This document shows, one piece after another, positions 9,411 to 18,337 of a DNA stretch of 64,000 nucleotides. The position numbers were made by a program, and so were the translations under genes. Numbering within the stretch: position 1 is the first letter of the stretch; each line of letters opens with the position of its first letter. The notes below the pieces were generated by a model that made no database searches, was not told the origin of the DNA, and saw only the letters and a list, made by a program, of their open reading frames with translations. The DNA comes from Candidatus Gastranaerophilales bacterium (GTDB lineage Bacteria > Cyanobacteriota > Vampirovibrionia > Gastranaerophilales > Gastranaerophilaceae): NCBI GenBank assembly GCA_944323255.1, contig CALURU010000002.1:1-64000 (forward strand). Reading direction: 5' to 3'.

Positions 9411-10304
9411 ATGAGCGAGATTATTACAGAGTACAGAAATGAAAATACCAAAGATATTGATTTATTATCAACAATCGATATCGTAAGAAAAATCAATGAA
9501 GAAGATAAACTTGTAGCACTCGCAATAGAAGATGAAACTCCAAATATTGCAAAAGCTATTGACATGATTGCCAAGCAATTTCTTATGGGCGGCAAGCTGT
9601 ATTACTTTGGAGCAGGAACTTCAGGCAGAATCGGCATACTTGATGCGTCAGAATGTCCACCGACATTTGGCGTACCGGAGGATATGGTAACAGGAATTAT
9701 CGCCGGCGGAGATAAAGCAATAAGGTGCGCAGCCGAAGGTGCTGAAGATAATTTTGATCTCGGTGTAAAAGATGCTCAATGTCTTACGAATCTCGATGTC
9801 TGCGTTGCAATTTCAGCAAGCGGCAACCCTAAGTATCTGCTTGGAGTACTATCACAGGCAGATAAGGTTAATTGCCGTACAATTGCCTTAACCTGCAATC
9901 ACAAAGCTCTCATTCTGGAAGAAGCCGGACTCGGAATCTGCGTAGAAGTCGGCCCGGAAGTCATTGCAGGCTCAAGCAGAATGAAAGCGGGGAGTGTTCA
10001 AAAAATGGTTCTTAACATGCTCTCCACAGGCGCTATGATTAAAATCGGCAAAACTTATGAAAACTTTATGATTGACCTTATGCCGACAAACGAAAAATTA
10101 AAAGCCAGAGCCATAAAAATTGTATCAGAAATTGCAGAGGTTAATAACTCTAAAGCACTTCAAACATTGTTGGAATGCGATTGGAGTGTAAAAACAGCCA
10201 TTATAATGCTTAAATGCAATATGAATAAAGATGACGCAAAAGAGTTGCTTCGCAAAAATTGCGGAGTTTTAAGACGGGCATTAAACAGTTTGTCTAAAAT
10301 TTAG
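9411..10304 (+). CDS. murQ: N-acetylmuramic acid 6-phosphate etherase
   Basis: MurQ cleaves the lactyl ether of MurNAc-6-phosphate to give GlcNAc-6-phosphate and lactate in cell-wall recycling. The protein of 297 residues shows the SIS-domain signatures FGAGTSGRIGILDASECPPT and VAISASGNPKYLLG, plus the GSSRMKAGS motif. ATG at 9411 is preferred over the in-frame GTG at 9402 because GGAG lies 8 bases before it. Its stop overlaps the stop of the convergent peptidoglycan hydrolase gene by 4 bases, so two cell-wall genes share their 3' ends without room for a terminator. No MurNAc phosphotransferase-system gene is adjacent. Confidence 0.93.
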   Translation: MSEIITEYRNENTKDIDLLSTIDIVRKINEEDKLVALAIEDETPNIAKAIDMIAKQFLMGGKLYYFGAGTSGRIGILDASECPPTFGVPEDMVTGIIAGGDKAIRCAAEGAEDNFDLGVKDAQCLTNLDVCVAISASGNPKYLLGVLSQADKVNCRTIALTCNHKALILEEAGLGICVEVGPEVIAGSSRMKAGSVQKMVLNMLSTGAMIKIGKTYENFMIDLMPTNEKLKARAIKIVSEIAEVNNSKALQTLLECDWSVKTAIIMLKCNMNKDDAKELLRKNCGVLRRALNSLSKI

Positions 10305-12910
10305 CCTAAATCTTTAAAATACTGAACAACAGATTGGGTCATTATATCAGAATACTGATTCATTGTAGCTGGGCTGCTCATACGTTCCTGACCTTTTTTA
10401 GAGCACATAAATGCAACTTCCCACAAAACGGCAGGTATGTGCATATTGTTTTCTGCTTTTTTAAGTACAAAGTAATTTGCAGTTTTATCTTGAGCACATT
10501 TTTGATCAGTTTTTGTTTTGAAAAGCTCTGTCATGCATCCTGCCAATTTCTTGCTGTTTTTAGCTTTCCCTGTAAAATAAACCTGCGTTCTATCTTCCGG
10601 TGGTTTTCCTTTGCACCAGTGTTTTTTATCCTGATTATTTACATGAACAGATATAAACATATCTGCCTTATTATTCTTTTTCGTAAGCTCCTGTCCTATT
10701 AAGTTTACATGCCCTTGCAAGAATATAACTTTTGCACCTTTTGCGCACAAACGGTTTTTCAATCTTATAGCGTTATCATAATTTATAAGCCACTCATCCT
10801 CAAGTCCCTTTTGTCCTTCTGTTCCAACATCTGTACCGGCTTGAGAGTATCCGTGTCCCGCATTTACTATAATAGTTTTACCACTTAATTCACCTGATGC
10901 AGTCGGAGAGAATACGGCTCTTGTTGCGGCTACTTTTCCGTTAACTTTTCTTTTCTGCTTCAAGAGTTCACGATTTTCTAAATTTGCCGTTCCTCTCATA
11001 TCGACAATTTCTGTAATTTCATTTGTTTTTTCATCATAAACAACTTTTTTCTTATCATCAGAAATTGCATAGTCTGAATCATTATACACAACTTTTATTT
11101 TTTGTCCAGGAATAATGCTATCCGATTCAAGACCATTAATTTTTTTCAAATCACTAAGATTTACACCAACCTGCTTAGAAATCTTATACAAAGTATCCTT
11201 TGGCTGAACCGTATAAATATACCCGGGAATTTCAAGCATATCACCGGCTTTAATTTTATCGACATCAACTATATCATTTAAGTCTTTTAAAATTTCAACG
11301 CTCAAACCAAACTTTCTTGCAATTTGAAACAGGTTATCACCTTTGTTAATTTTATATCCCAACTTCTGAATCTTTATTTTTTGTCCAATCTGAATCTTGT
11401 CTTTGTCCTGAATATCATTATTCTTGCATATTATGTCCTCAGTTGTTCCGAAAGTTCTTGCCAATCTCCAAATACCATCACCCTTTTTAACTTCATAATC
11501 ATAAGTAATTATCTGGAACTCACCATCTTGCTCTATTCTGGTATCAGGGTGATTTAAAAGACCTTTAAAATCCGAAATATCACCTTTATAATCTTCCGGT
11601 TCTATTTCATCTTCCTTGCGGGAACAGCTTGTAAATAGCCCTGAAAAGAATTTTCCGATAGCTTTAATACAATTTTTTATTCCATCCCACAATTTTGACC
11701 AGAAACCTTTTTTCTCTGTTTTTTGTTGTTCTGAAATATTTTGTTTATCTTCCGGTTTATCAACCTCTTGTTCATCATTCAATTCGACTATCTTATCGCC
11801 GGCTTTTTCAACAGAAGCAGAAGCCACTACAGATTTTGATTTAATATCATTCAGATAAGGAACATTAAATTGAGCTCCTATAGCAAAAGACTCCGGATTT
11901 CTGTTTATACGTTTAAATTCTTCATAAAATTCACGAAAAGAAATTTCCGGATCTTTATAAGAGCTGTATATTGCCTGAGCAACAGCCCAAACACCTTTTC
12001 CTTTAAATGTTTTATCCGCAGTAAATTTCCAGGATTCTGCACTTACAGGCTCAGAAGAAATTGAGCCCTTGGTAAATTGTTCATATATTTTATCAAGTTC
12101 TGAAGTGTTTACCTTATTTTTCTTATGACATGCAAGAGCTTTTTTATAAGTATTTTTTATCACCTCTTTAGCTTCTGCAATCTCTTTCCCCTTTAAATCT
12201 CTCGATGCCAGAATCATTCTGTTAAGACTTCTTCTGTATAACCCGGGAGACTCAACTTTGTCAGCGTTTGATTTGCCCGAATATATGTATGCTAAATTTG
12301 CAATAACTTTTGAATAATCTTTATTCTTAAGAGCATTTAGTAATTCTTTATTTGTACTTATCTTATTTAAACCTTTGTTATAATTAAGATCAATCAAACC
12401 TTCCTTAATAGATGACGGCAGATTTTCATAAGTTTTTTTACCAACCTTTTTATCTATGACCCTTTTAACTTCCTTTGAATAACTTTTTAAATTCTTACAT
12501 AAATTTTTGTAAGCAGTCTCCTGAGATCTTAATTTATCGGTAAGTTCTCCAAATCCGTTTGTATAAGTCCCGTATGCATCTTTATAAGGCAAAGTTACCG
12601 CTTCATAATAGTAATATGGATCACCCTCATAATACTTCATCAGATCTATTAAATGTAATTGAGCTTTTTTTATTGCAGTGTTATTATCTTTCAACAATGA
12701 CGGATAATAAGGCTTAATACCTATTTCATCAGCCGTATATTGTAATTGCTCCTTAATTTCCGGAGTTATTATATGCTTAGTCACAACACTATCAGCCGGA
12801 GCATCCAACTTATAATCGAAAGTTTTAAGCTCTTCCGGTGTAATTGTATAAGCGGAAGCTGTGGCAGAAACATTTTTTAATTCTTTTATATTCTCGATTG
12901 TAAGACTCAT
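10301..12910 (-). CDS. Modular peptidoglycan hydrolase: GH24-like, LysM, amidase_3
   Basis: The protein of 869 residues combines several wall-binding and wall-cutting parts. Residues about 70-220 resemble a T4-lysozyme-type GH24 muramidase (MKYYEGDPYYYYEA, then TNGFGELT and LIDLNYNKG). Residues about 300-350 look like a degenerate LysM. Three LysM modules follow near 468-512, 516-560 and 562-606 (each starting Y-x-V/I-x-x-x-D). The C-terminus (about 675-869) is an N-acetylmuramoyl-L-alanine amidase_3: NAGHG (zinc His), ISVHVN and an EVAF glutamate. No signal peptide is seen, so export or lysis is unexplained. A tryptophan- and phenylalanine-rich amphipathic patch lies near 395-420. Confidence 0.88.
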   Translation of the reverse strand: MSLTIENIKELKNVSATASAYTITPEELKTFDYKLDAPADSVVTKHIITPEIKEQLQYTADEIGIKPYYPSLLKDNNTAIKKAQLHLIDLMKYYEGDPYYYYEAVTLPYKDAYGTYTNGFGELTDKLRSQETAYKNLCKNLKSYSKEVKRVIDKKVGKKTYENLPSSIKEGLIDLNYNKGLNKISTNKELLNALKNKDYSKVIANLAYIYSGKSNADKVESPGLYRRSLNRMILASRDLKGKEIAEAKEVIKNTYKKALACHKKNKVNTSELDKIYEQFTKGSISSEPVSAESWKFTADKTFKGKGVWAVAQAIYSSYKDPEISFREFYEEFKRINRNPESFAIGAQFNVPYLNDIKSKSVVASASVEKAGDKIVELNDEQEVDKPEDKQNISEQQKTEKKGFWSKLWDGIKNCIKAIGKFFSGLFTSCSRKEDEIEPEDYKGDISDFKGLLNHPDTRIEQDGEFQIITYDYEVKKGDGIWRLARTFGTTEDIICKNNDIQDKDKIQIGQKIKIQKLGYKINKGDNLFQIARKFGLSVEILKDLNDIVDVDKIKAGDMLEIPGYIYTVQPKDTLYKISKQVGVNLSDLKKINGLESDSIIPGQKIKVVYNDSDYAISDDKKKVVYDEKTNEITEIVDMRGTANLENRELLKQKRKVNGKVAATRAVFSPTASGELSGKTIIVNAGHGYSQAGTDVGTEGQKGLEDEWLINYDNAIRLKNRLCAKGAKVIFLQGHVNLIGQELTKKNNKADMFISVHVNNQDKKHWCKGKPPEDRTQVYFTGKAKNSKKLAGCMTELFKTKTDQKCAQDKTANYFVLKKAENNMHIPAVLWEVAFMCSKKGQERMSSPATMNQYSDIMTQSVVQYFKDLG

Positions 12911-13046
12911 AGAAATCTCTTTATATCCCTCATATATATAAAGTTGCGAACTTTAGAAGAATTGCTTATTGTTAATAAATATTTACAAAAAGCTGAAGGC
13001 TTTGAGTTTTATAGTATAATGTTTATATAATGGAGGGGAATTATCA

Positions 13047-14048
13047 ATGAAACTGACTGTACTTGGACCCGGCTGCTGGGGATTAACATTAGCCTGGTTA
13101 TTAAATAACAACTTTGATAAAATTGTAGTCTGGGGAAGAGAGAGTGACTTAAACGAAGAACTTGTTGTTAATAAGCATTGCTCCAAACCTCTTGAAGTAC
13201 AGCTGGATAAAAAAGTTGAAATAACTTCTGATTTAAAAACTGCAATAAAGGATGCAGACATTATCCTCTCGGTTGTCGCAACAAGCGGCGTAAGAAGCGT
13301 ATGTGAGCAATTAAAAGCTGCCGGTATAAAACCTGAACAGCCACTTGTTAATGCCTCTAAAGGGCTTGAATTAAATACATTAATGCGCATGTCAGAAGTT
13401 ATAAAAGATGTACTTCCTAAGCAAAAAATCGTAATTTTATCAGGTCCTACACTTGCAAAAGAAGTGCTTATGGGCAAACCTACAGCAGCTTGCGTTGCCT
13501 GCGAAGATATGGAAACAGCAGAATTTGTCCAAAAAGCTTGTAATGTTCCGAATAAATTCAGGCTATATACAAATAACGATGTAATAGGAGTTGAGCTTGG
13601 CGGAAGTTTAAAAAATGTTATTGCTATCGCTTCAGGATTTGCTCATACAATGGATCTGGGAGATAACTGTATGGGAACTCTGCTTACAAGAGGTATGGCA
13701 GAAATAGTGAGACTTTCTGTAAAACTTGGCGCCAACCCTTCCACACTATACGGTCTTTCAGGTATGGGAGATCTTATTGCAACCTGCTCAAGCCCAATGT
13801 CAAGAAATTATACAGTAGGAGCAATGCTGGGTAAAGGTAAAAAAATAAATGACATTCTTAATGAACTCGGCTCTGTAGCTGAAGGAGTTAAAACCTCTAA
13901 AGCCGTCTGCGATCTTGCAGAAAAACTCGGAATAGAAGTTCCCGTTTCAAATGCAATTTATGAAGCTGTTTATACTGATATTACACCAGAACAGGTTCTA
14001 TCCAAATTAATGAACAGAAAACTTAAAAAGGAAGAAAGTTATGTTTAA
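13047..14048 (+). CDS. gpsA: Glycerol-3-phosphate dehydrogenase [NAD(P)+]
   Basis: The enzyme of 333 residues reduces dihydroxyacetone phosphate to sn-glycerol-3-phosphate for phospholipid synthesis. The N-terminal Rossmann motif is GPGCWG (8-13), a variant of GxGxxG. The catalytic region has ILSGPTLAKEV, the Lys in GGSLKNVIAIASG, and LSGMGDLIATCSS. GGAGGGG precedes ATG by 8 bases. Weak promoter boxes TTGAGT and TATATA (13002-13029) are visible. It overlaps the next gene by 8 bases. Confidence 0.95.
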   Translation: MKLTVLGPGCWGLTLAWLLNNNFDKIVVWGRESDLNEELVVNKHCSKPLEVQLDKKVEITSDLKTAIKDADIILSVVATSGVRSVCEQLKAAGIKPEQPLVNASKGLELNTLMRMSEVIKDVLPKQKIVILSGPTLAKEVLMGKPTAACVACEDMETAEFVQKACNVPNKFRLYTNNDVIGVELGGSLKNVIAIASGFAHTMDLGDNCMGTLLTRGMAEIVRLSVKLGANPSTLYGLSGMGDLIATCSSPMSRNYTVGAMLGKGKKINDILNELGSVAEGVKTSKAVCDLAEKLGIEVPVSNAIYEAVYTDITPEQVLSKLMNRKLKKEESYV

Positions 14049-14976
14049 ATATGCAGTACATTACCTGAAAAACACTTTTGTTCCTCTCAATTGTCCGGAT
14101 AATGTTAATCTTGACTGCGGTGCTATGGTTATTGCAAGAACAGAAAAAGGCGAAGAAGCGCTAAAAGCATTTCTTGTTAACGACGAAGTCGCAAAATTAT
14201 TTTCAGAATCAGATAAAACTCCAGTTCCTTTTGAGTTCATTAGAATTATGACGCAAGAAGACCTGATGCTGCTTGAAGAATTAAAAAAAGAAGAAGTCTC
14301 ATCATTTTTTAAATGTAAAGAACTTGTAAAAAAACATAATTTAAATATGAACCTTGTTCAATGTAAAATTACCTTTGATAAACGAAAAATTTCTTTCTAT
14401 TATACAGCACCGGAGCGTGTTGATTTCAGGGAGCTATTGAAAGATTTAACACAAGTTTTCAAAAGAATACGTATCGATTTGCGCCACATAGGTGTAAGAG
14501 ATGAATCTTCCATAATGTGCGGCTGCGGAATTTGCGGAAAACCTTTTTGTTGTTCAAGCTATTTACGGAAGTTTGAATCAATTAATGTAAAACTTGCCAA
14601 AGATCAGGGGATGCCGATTGCTCCGTCAAAAATTTCCGGAACCTGCGGAAGGCTGTTGTGCTGCCTCACTTATGAATACTCAAATTATATTGAAGCTGCA
14701 AAAGGAATGCCACCTATAGGTTCTACTGTAATGACACCTCAGGGATTAGGAAAAGTTTGTTTTATTCAGTTCTTAAATAACTCTGTTGCAGTAAAATTTG
14801 AAGATGGTAAAATTAAAGAATACGATAAATCTGAAATAGAAATGGTTGATGCGGATGTTAATGTTGATATTGATATCCCTAATTTGAATAATTATTCTGC
14901 AGAAGATGAAAAAATTGATGCAAAACAACTTAAACAGTTGGAAGATGACAGAAACAGTTCTACAGGAAATGTTTAA
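14041..14976 (+). CDS. ricT: PSP1-domain protein, RicT/YaaT-like
   Basis: The protein of 311 residues matches the PSP1 family. The characteristic cysteine-rich block is present: CGCGICGKPFCCSSYL followed by GTCGRLLCCLTYEY. In Bacillus these cysteines bind Fe-S clusters in the RicA-RicF-RicT complex, which affects RNase Y-dependent mRNA processing. A beta-barrel-like segment (VMTPQGLGKVCFIQFLNNSV) follows. RicA and RicF partners are not in the window. The start overlaps gpsA by 8 bases and a GAAGAAAG run is upstream, so translation is probably coupled. Confidence 0.85.
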   Translation: MFKYAVHYLKNTFVPLNCPDNVNLDCGAMVIARTEKGEEALKAFLVNDEVAKLFSESDKTPVPFEFIRIMTQEDLMLLEELKKEEVSSFFKCKELVKKHNLNMNLVQCKITFDKRKISFYYTAPERVDFRELLKDLTQVFKRIRIDLRHIGVRDESSIMCGCGICGKPFCCSSYLRKFESINVKLAKDQGMPIAPSKISGTCGRLLCCLTYEYSNYIEAAKGMPPIGSTVMTPQGLGKVCFIQFLNNSVAVKFEDGKIKEYDKSEIEMVDADVNVDIDIPNLNNYSAEDEKIDAKQLKQLEDDRNSSTGNV

Positions 14977-14992
14977 TATAAAGGAGTTTTAT

Positions 14993-15715
14993 ATGCTAGA
15001 AAGAATTGAAAAATTACAGGTTATTTCACTGGGTGTACTTATTGGATTAGCACTTGTTGTATCTACAAAAATGGTTTCATCTACTATATCAAATAATGAA
15101 ATTTCTGTAACGGGCTCGGCATACGAGATTGTAAAATCCGATTCAGGAACTCTTAATTTTGATATTGTTGTAAAACGTGGAACTAAACAGGAAGCATACA
15201 CTGTCTTGCAGAATCAGCTTAAAATCGTTGAAAAATACCTGAAAGACAAAAATATAAAAGATATTGAGAGAAGAACCATTAACGGATATTATACATATAA
15301 ACGTGATGCTAAAACTGGTGCTTATACAGATATTCAAGACGCATACAATCTTTATCAGCCTATGCAAATCCACTCTGATAATGTCGAATTGATTAAAAAA
15401 ATCTCTAATGATATTACAAGTTTAATCAATCAGGGCGTAGATATTAATGTTTCTCCGGCATCTTATGATTACTCAAAACTGCCGGAATTAAAGGTTACTT
15501 TACTCGAAAAAGCATCACAGGATGCAAAAAACAGAGCTGCTTCAATGCTAAAGCCAACAGGCAATTCTGTAGGCAAAATTCAATCTGTAAGAATGGGAGT
15601 TTATCAAATAACTCCTGTCGATTCAACCAGTGTTTCAGATATGGGAATTAATGATACAACTTCGATTGACAAAAAAGTAACTGCCGTTGCTAATGTATCA
15701 TTTAAGATAAAATAA
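14993..15715 (+). CDS. SIMPL (DUF541) domain protein, membrane-anchored
   Basis: The protein of 240 residues has an N-terminal hydrophobic segment (about 8-28) that could be an uncleaved signal anchor, then the SIMPL domain. Typical features are EISVTGSAYEIVKSDSG (first strand), the NLYQPMQIHSDNVE strand and the helix KASQDAKNRAASML. The family occurs in the periplasm or outer surface and has been linked to oxidative stress and to signalling partners, with no defined reaction. A longer frame exists, but ATG at 14993 has AAGGAG 7 bases upstream. A 40-base palindrome follows. Confidence 0.85.
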   Translation: MLERIEKLQVISLGVLIGLALVVSTKMVSSTISNNEISVTGSAYEIVKSDSGTLNFDIVVKRGTKQEAYTVLQNQLKIVEKYLKDKNIKDIERRTINGYYTYKRDAKTGAYTDIQDAYNLYQPMQIHSDNVELIKKISNDITSLINQGVDINVSPASYDYSKLPELKVTLLEKASQDAKNRAASMLKPTGNSVGKIQSVRMGVYQITPVDSTSVSDMGINDTTSIDKKVTAVANVSFKIK

Positions 15716-15734
15716 TTACAGATATAAATCATCT

Positions 15735-15774
15735 TTATACTCGGTCTGCACTTATAAGTGCAGACCGAGTATAA
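15735..15774. terminator. 40-base perfect palindrome, probable transcription end
   Basis: All 20 base pairs of the palindrome match, centred at 15754/15755 (core CTGCACTTATAAGTGCAG). It lies 20 bases after the SIMPL gene stop. The downstream side is AT-rich (ATAATTTGC) but lacks a clean T tract, so it may be an atypical terminator, an mRNA-stabilising hairpin or a protein-binding site. Confidence 0.55.
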
Positions 15775-15870
15775 TTTGCAAAATTTAAACAATGTATATT
15801 TTAGATATTGCAAGTTTATATAAACCATGTTAAAATATAGATGTCACAAATATAAGAAGAGGATATTAAG

Positions 15871-16068
15871 ATGGATGTTAGTTCAGTAGGCTACGGAAGC
15901 GCTCTGACACCGGAAGTACAAGCTCAATATGCTGCAAAATGTCTAAGTATGTCTCAACAGACAAGCTACATTGCAGGCTCTTTAATTCAAGATACTGTTG
16001 AAATTTCGGCAGAAGCACTTGCTAAGTGCACAGAAGAAATGAACGCCAGTTTAGAAAATTTATTGTAA
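15871..16068 (+). CDS. Small 65-residue protein, possibly motility-related
   Basis: The protein has 65 residues and starts MDVSSVGYGS. It has a central amphipathic helix and ends SLENLL; the stretch DTVEISAEALAK resembles tails seen in small flagellum-associated proteins. Length and the MDVSS start recall the YjfB-type motility protein family, but the similarity is weak. GAGGA lies 10 bases before ATG, and a bidirectional terminator follows directly. Codon use and clean signals make it a likely real gene. Its function is not known. Confidence 0.6.
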   Translation: MDVSSVGYGSALTPEVQAQYAAKCLSMSQQTSYIAGSLIQDTVEISAEALAKCTEEMNASLENLL

Positions 16069-16070
16069 AT

Positions 16071-16106
16071 AAAAAGACCCGATAAAATTTATCGGGTCTT
16101 TTTTTA
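16071..16106. terminator. Bidirectional rho-independent terminator
   Basis: AAAAAGACCCGATAAA and TTTATCGGGTCTTTTT pair almost perfectly with a short loop. T runs occur on both strands. It separates the 65-residue gene from the convergent membrane-protein gene. Confidence 0.9.
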
Positions 16107-17309
16107 TTTATTCACTCTTGATTCCGCTTTTTTCGCATTTTCATACCTTTTTTTTGTAAAATAATTTGTCATACCTGCAACAAAGAAGCCCATTACACCT
16201 ATTGAGAAAATATAAGGCAAGCCTGAAATCAGCACTTTTTGCTTTGCAAGAGACTTATACTCTTTTTCGACGGTAGAATTTCTTTCCCTTGCAAGTTTTT
16301 GAGCCAAAGCTCCTAAGTCATCAAATTTTGGCACACTCATATCTTTACCTATTAGATCCCTGCATTTACCAGTTTTATACAAAAGTCTCCTGAATCCCTT
16401 TTCGACAAGTTCGCTTCCGGTTATTACATATAGAGCTACCAGCGGAAATCTTGTTGCAGTTTCTTTAAAATTTTCTTTACCTCTGTCGGCTGAAGCTCCA
16501 AAATATCCTGCACCACCAACAAGCACACAAGTGGTTAATTGACCTTTGCTCAGGCATAATTTCCCGTTCTGACTGTTAAAATCCATGTTTGTGTACTTAT
16601 TAAAGAAATTTTTAGCCTTTGGTGATTTTTTAAATAATTTAGTACCCGGAGCTACGATAAATTCAGAAATATTTTGCAGAATTTTAGAATTCTTGCCTTT
16701 TGTTGCCAAAAGAGCTGCCAGTCCGAGACAGCCGGTATAAAGTCCCGCCGCAAGCCCGATATGCTTCTGCGCACTCTTTTTAACTTTCTCCTGATGTTTT
16801 TTATCCTCTTGCGTCTCTTCAAGCGAAGCAATATTTTTAAAATCACTTTTCTTAAAAAGTTTCAATGTCATCAAATTTTTTATGTAATTAAGCGAAAATT
16901 CTGTTAATGGTATTGCCATAGCAGCGAGAGAAATTGCAGCCTTTACAGGAATAACCTTTTTATTATTTTTACCGCCTTTCTCTAATAATTCCACGCCTGT
17001 TGTAGCAACTTCTTTTTTTAAGTCATTGTTTAAACCTTTAGAAAAAACCTTTCTTGCAACTCTCTCGCCGAGAATAGTCGGCACAAAGTAGATTAACGCC
17101 TCTTCTGAAGTTTCCAGAAACGTATTTTCGGTTAAATCTGCAAGACTTCTGGAAAAGACGACTTTTGGGATAAGACAGGTTGTTGCATCCTGGATAAATC
17201 TTGACGTAGAAAGTCCTGACGCCTGCTCCTGATGTCTTACGAATTTCGCAGCCGGCTTCAATGATTTCGGCAAAGTATTGATTAAAATTTTATTGTTATT
17301 TGATGACAT
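16104..17309 (-). CDS. Membrane protein of unknown function
   Basis: The protein of 401 residues has several hydrophobic segments (near 120-140, 195-215, 255-275, 285-305 and 365-390) separated by strongly basic loops. There are glycine-rich helices such as GLAAGLYTGCLGLAALLA. No catalytic motif is evident. The style (basic linkers and glycine-zipper helices) is shared with other unknown proteins in this window. AGGA lies about 9 bases before ATG. The gene uses the bidirectional terminator at its 3' end. Confidence 0.72.
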   Translation of the reverse strand: MSSNNNKILINTLPKSLKPAAKFVRHQEQASGLSTSRFIQDATTCLIPKVVFSRSLADLTENTFLETSEEALIYFVPTILGERVARKVFSKGLNNDLKKEVATTGVELLEKGGKNNKKVIPVKAAISLAAMAIPLTEFSLNYIKNLMTLKLFKKSDFKNIASLEETQEDKKHQEKVKKSAQKHIGLAAGLYTGCLGLAALLATKGKNSKILQNISEFIVAPGTKLFKKSPKAKNFFNKYTNMDFNSQNGKLCLSKGQLTTCVLVGGAGYFGASADRGKENFKETATRFPLVALYVITGSELVEKGFRRLLYKTGKCRDLIGKDMSVPKFDDLGALAQKLARERNSTVEKEYKSLAKQKVLISGLPYIFSIGVMGFFVAGMTNYFTKKRYENAKKAESRVNK

Positions 17310-17793
17310 AATTCACATTCCTAAAACTTGTAAAGACTAAAAATTGCTTAACCTTGAAGGTTTTGTTAACAAATTTTAACTTTGACAAGCTGGAAACAAG
17401 CAGACAAAACCTTTAGGCTTTAACTGCCGATATATGAACTCAAAACGTGACTACATGCCGGCAGTTAAACTGACGGACGCCACCAAGATAAATTGAGTTT
17501 GTTTAAAATTTGTTCGTTCATATTTTCCCTTTGAATCGATATATCGATACAAAGACATAATAAAATAGTTTTATTGTTTTGTCAATCCCTCGTTTGTAGT
17601 TAATGTCGACTTTTCGAACTTATATTAAGTTTGTGAGGGGTGATGAACCGTAGTTTCGTAAGCAAGGGTGGGCGAAGGGGCATTAAATAAGAAAACAAAA
17701 CTTTTAAGTGATAATGCGTGCCTACCAGAATATTAAATTAAAAAGGCGGGCAAGCTTATGCTTTACCCGCCTGACAACTTGTATTATTTATTT
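17310..17793. other. Intergenic region with inverted repeats
   Basis: No gene is visible in these 484 bases. An 11-base inverted repeat TTTAACTGCCG (17419-17429) / CGGCAGTTAAA (17459-17469) could fold into an RNA hairpin with a 29-base loop. A 14-base palindrome ATCGATATATCGAT lies at 17535-17548. The region ends with a terminator for the gene at 17794. I could not match the structure to a known riboswitch. Confidence 0.45.
17741..17772 (-). terminator. Rho-independent terminator
   Basis: AGGCGGGCAAGC and GCTTTACCCGCCT form a GC-rich hairpin. On the minus strand it is followed by a TTTTT run. It ends the frameshifted gene at 17794-18259. Confidence 0.85.
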
Positions 17794-18168
17794 CTATTCA
17801 GTCCATTTCTGGAACATTTCATACATTTGATATACTTCATTTGGCGTTATGTTCTTGCCGCCTTCAGAAGATTCATCAGAGAAAGTTTTTAGGACAAAAT
17901 CAATACCTCCGTATATGTCAAGCTCTGTCCAACCTGAATTAGAAGAGCTTATTCCGCTTATCGGTCTCTCTTGTTTTGCAATATCGGCTCTTAATTGTAC
18001 CTGCTCTTCAGGGGTAATATTAGGACTTTTTCCGGTAAAATATTTATTGACGGTGTTAAATAAAAGAATTGCACCCCAGGCGAAATTATTTGTACCGTCA
18101 CATTGTGGTTCATATGTAACATTTTTACCACTGCTGTCGCGATAAGTAATAAAAAACGGAGTCATCAT
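17794..18168 (-). CDS. Unknown protein, downstream part of a frameshifted gene
   Basis: This 124-residue frame starts MMTPFFITYRDSSG and contains KSPNITPEEQVQLRADIAKQ and a C-terminal helical part (ITPNEVYQMYEMFQKW). It has no good Shine-Dalgarno of its own. An upstream frame (18125-18259) has a strong one and overlaps it. If a single T is skipped within the six-T run (18151-18156), the two frames join to give a smooth sequence (EDDDSVF then ITYRDSSG). The likely intact gene therefore spans 17794-18259. The function is unknown. Confidence 0.6.
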   Translation of the reverse strand: MMTPFFITYRDSSGKNVTYEPQCDGTNNFAWGAILLFNTVNKYFTGKSPNITPEEQVQLRADIAKQERPISGISSSNSGWTELDIYGGIDFVLKTFSDESSEGGKNITPNEVYQMYEMFQKWTE

Positions 18169-18259
18169 CCTCTATTATTTTAGCCCTGTAAATATACTTT
18201 GGCTGTTTTTGAGGGGTTGATTTTGTTTCCTGTTGTGATGTTACTTCTAAATTACTCAT
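18125..18259 (-). pseudogene. Upstream frame of the frameshifted gene (44 residues)
   Basis: The frame begins MSNLEVTSQQ with AAAGGAG 8 bases before ATG, then runs through a Gln/Pro/Lys-rich linker and IYRAKIIEDDDSVF before leaving the conserved frame and stopping at 18125. The shift needed to enter the downstream frame is +1 at six consecutive T residues. It could be a true mutation, an assembly error or translational slippage. Confidence 0.55.
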
Positions 18260-18337
18260 GTTCATTTCTCCTTTTCTCGTATAATATCCTCGTGTTTTTT
18301 GTTGTATGTATATTAAAATTTACCGGTTATAATTCAA

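Noticed and set aside
17419-17469. Riboswitch-like structure (c-di-GMP or similar)
   Set aside because: Only an 11-base inverted repeat is clear; the conserved core bases of c-di-GMP, cobalamin and other classes that I compared by eye do not line up.
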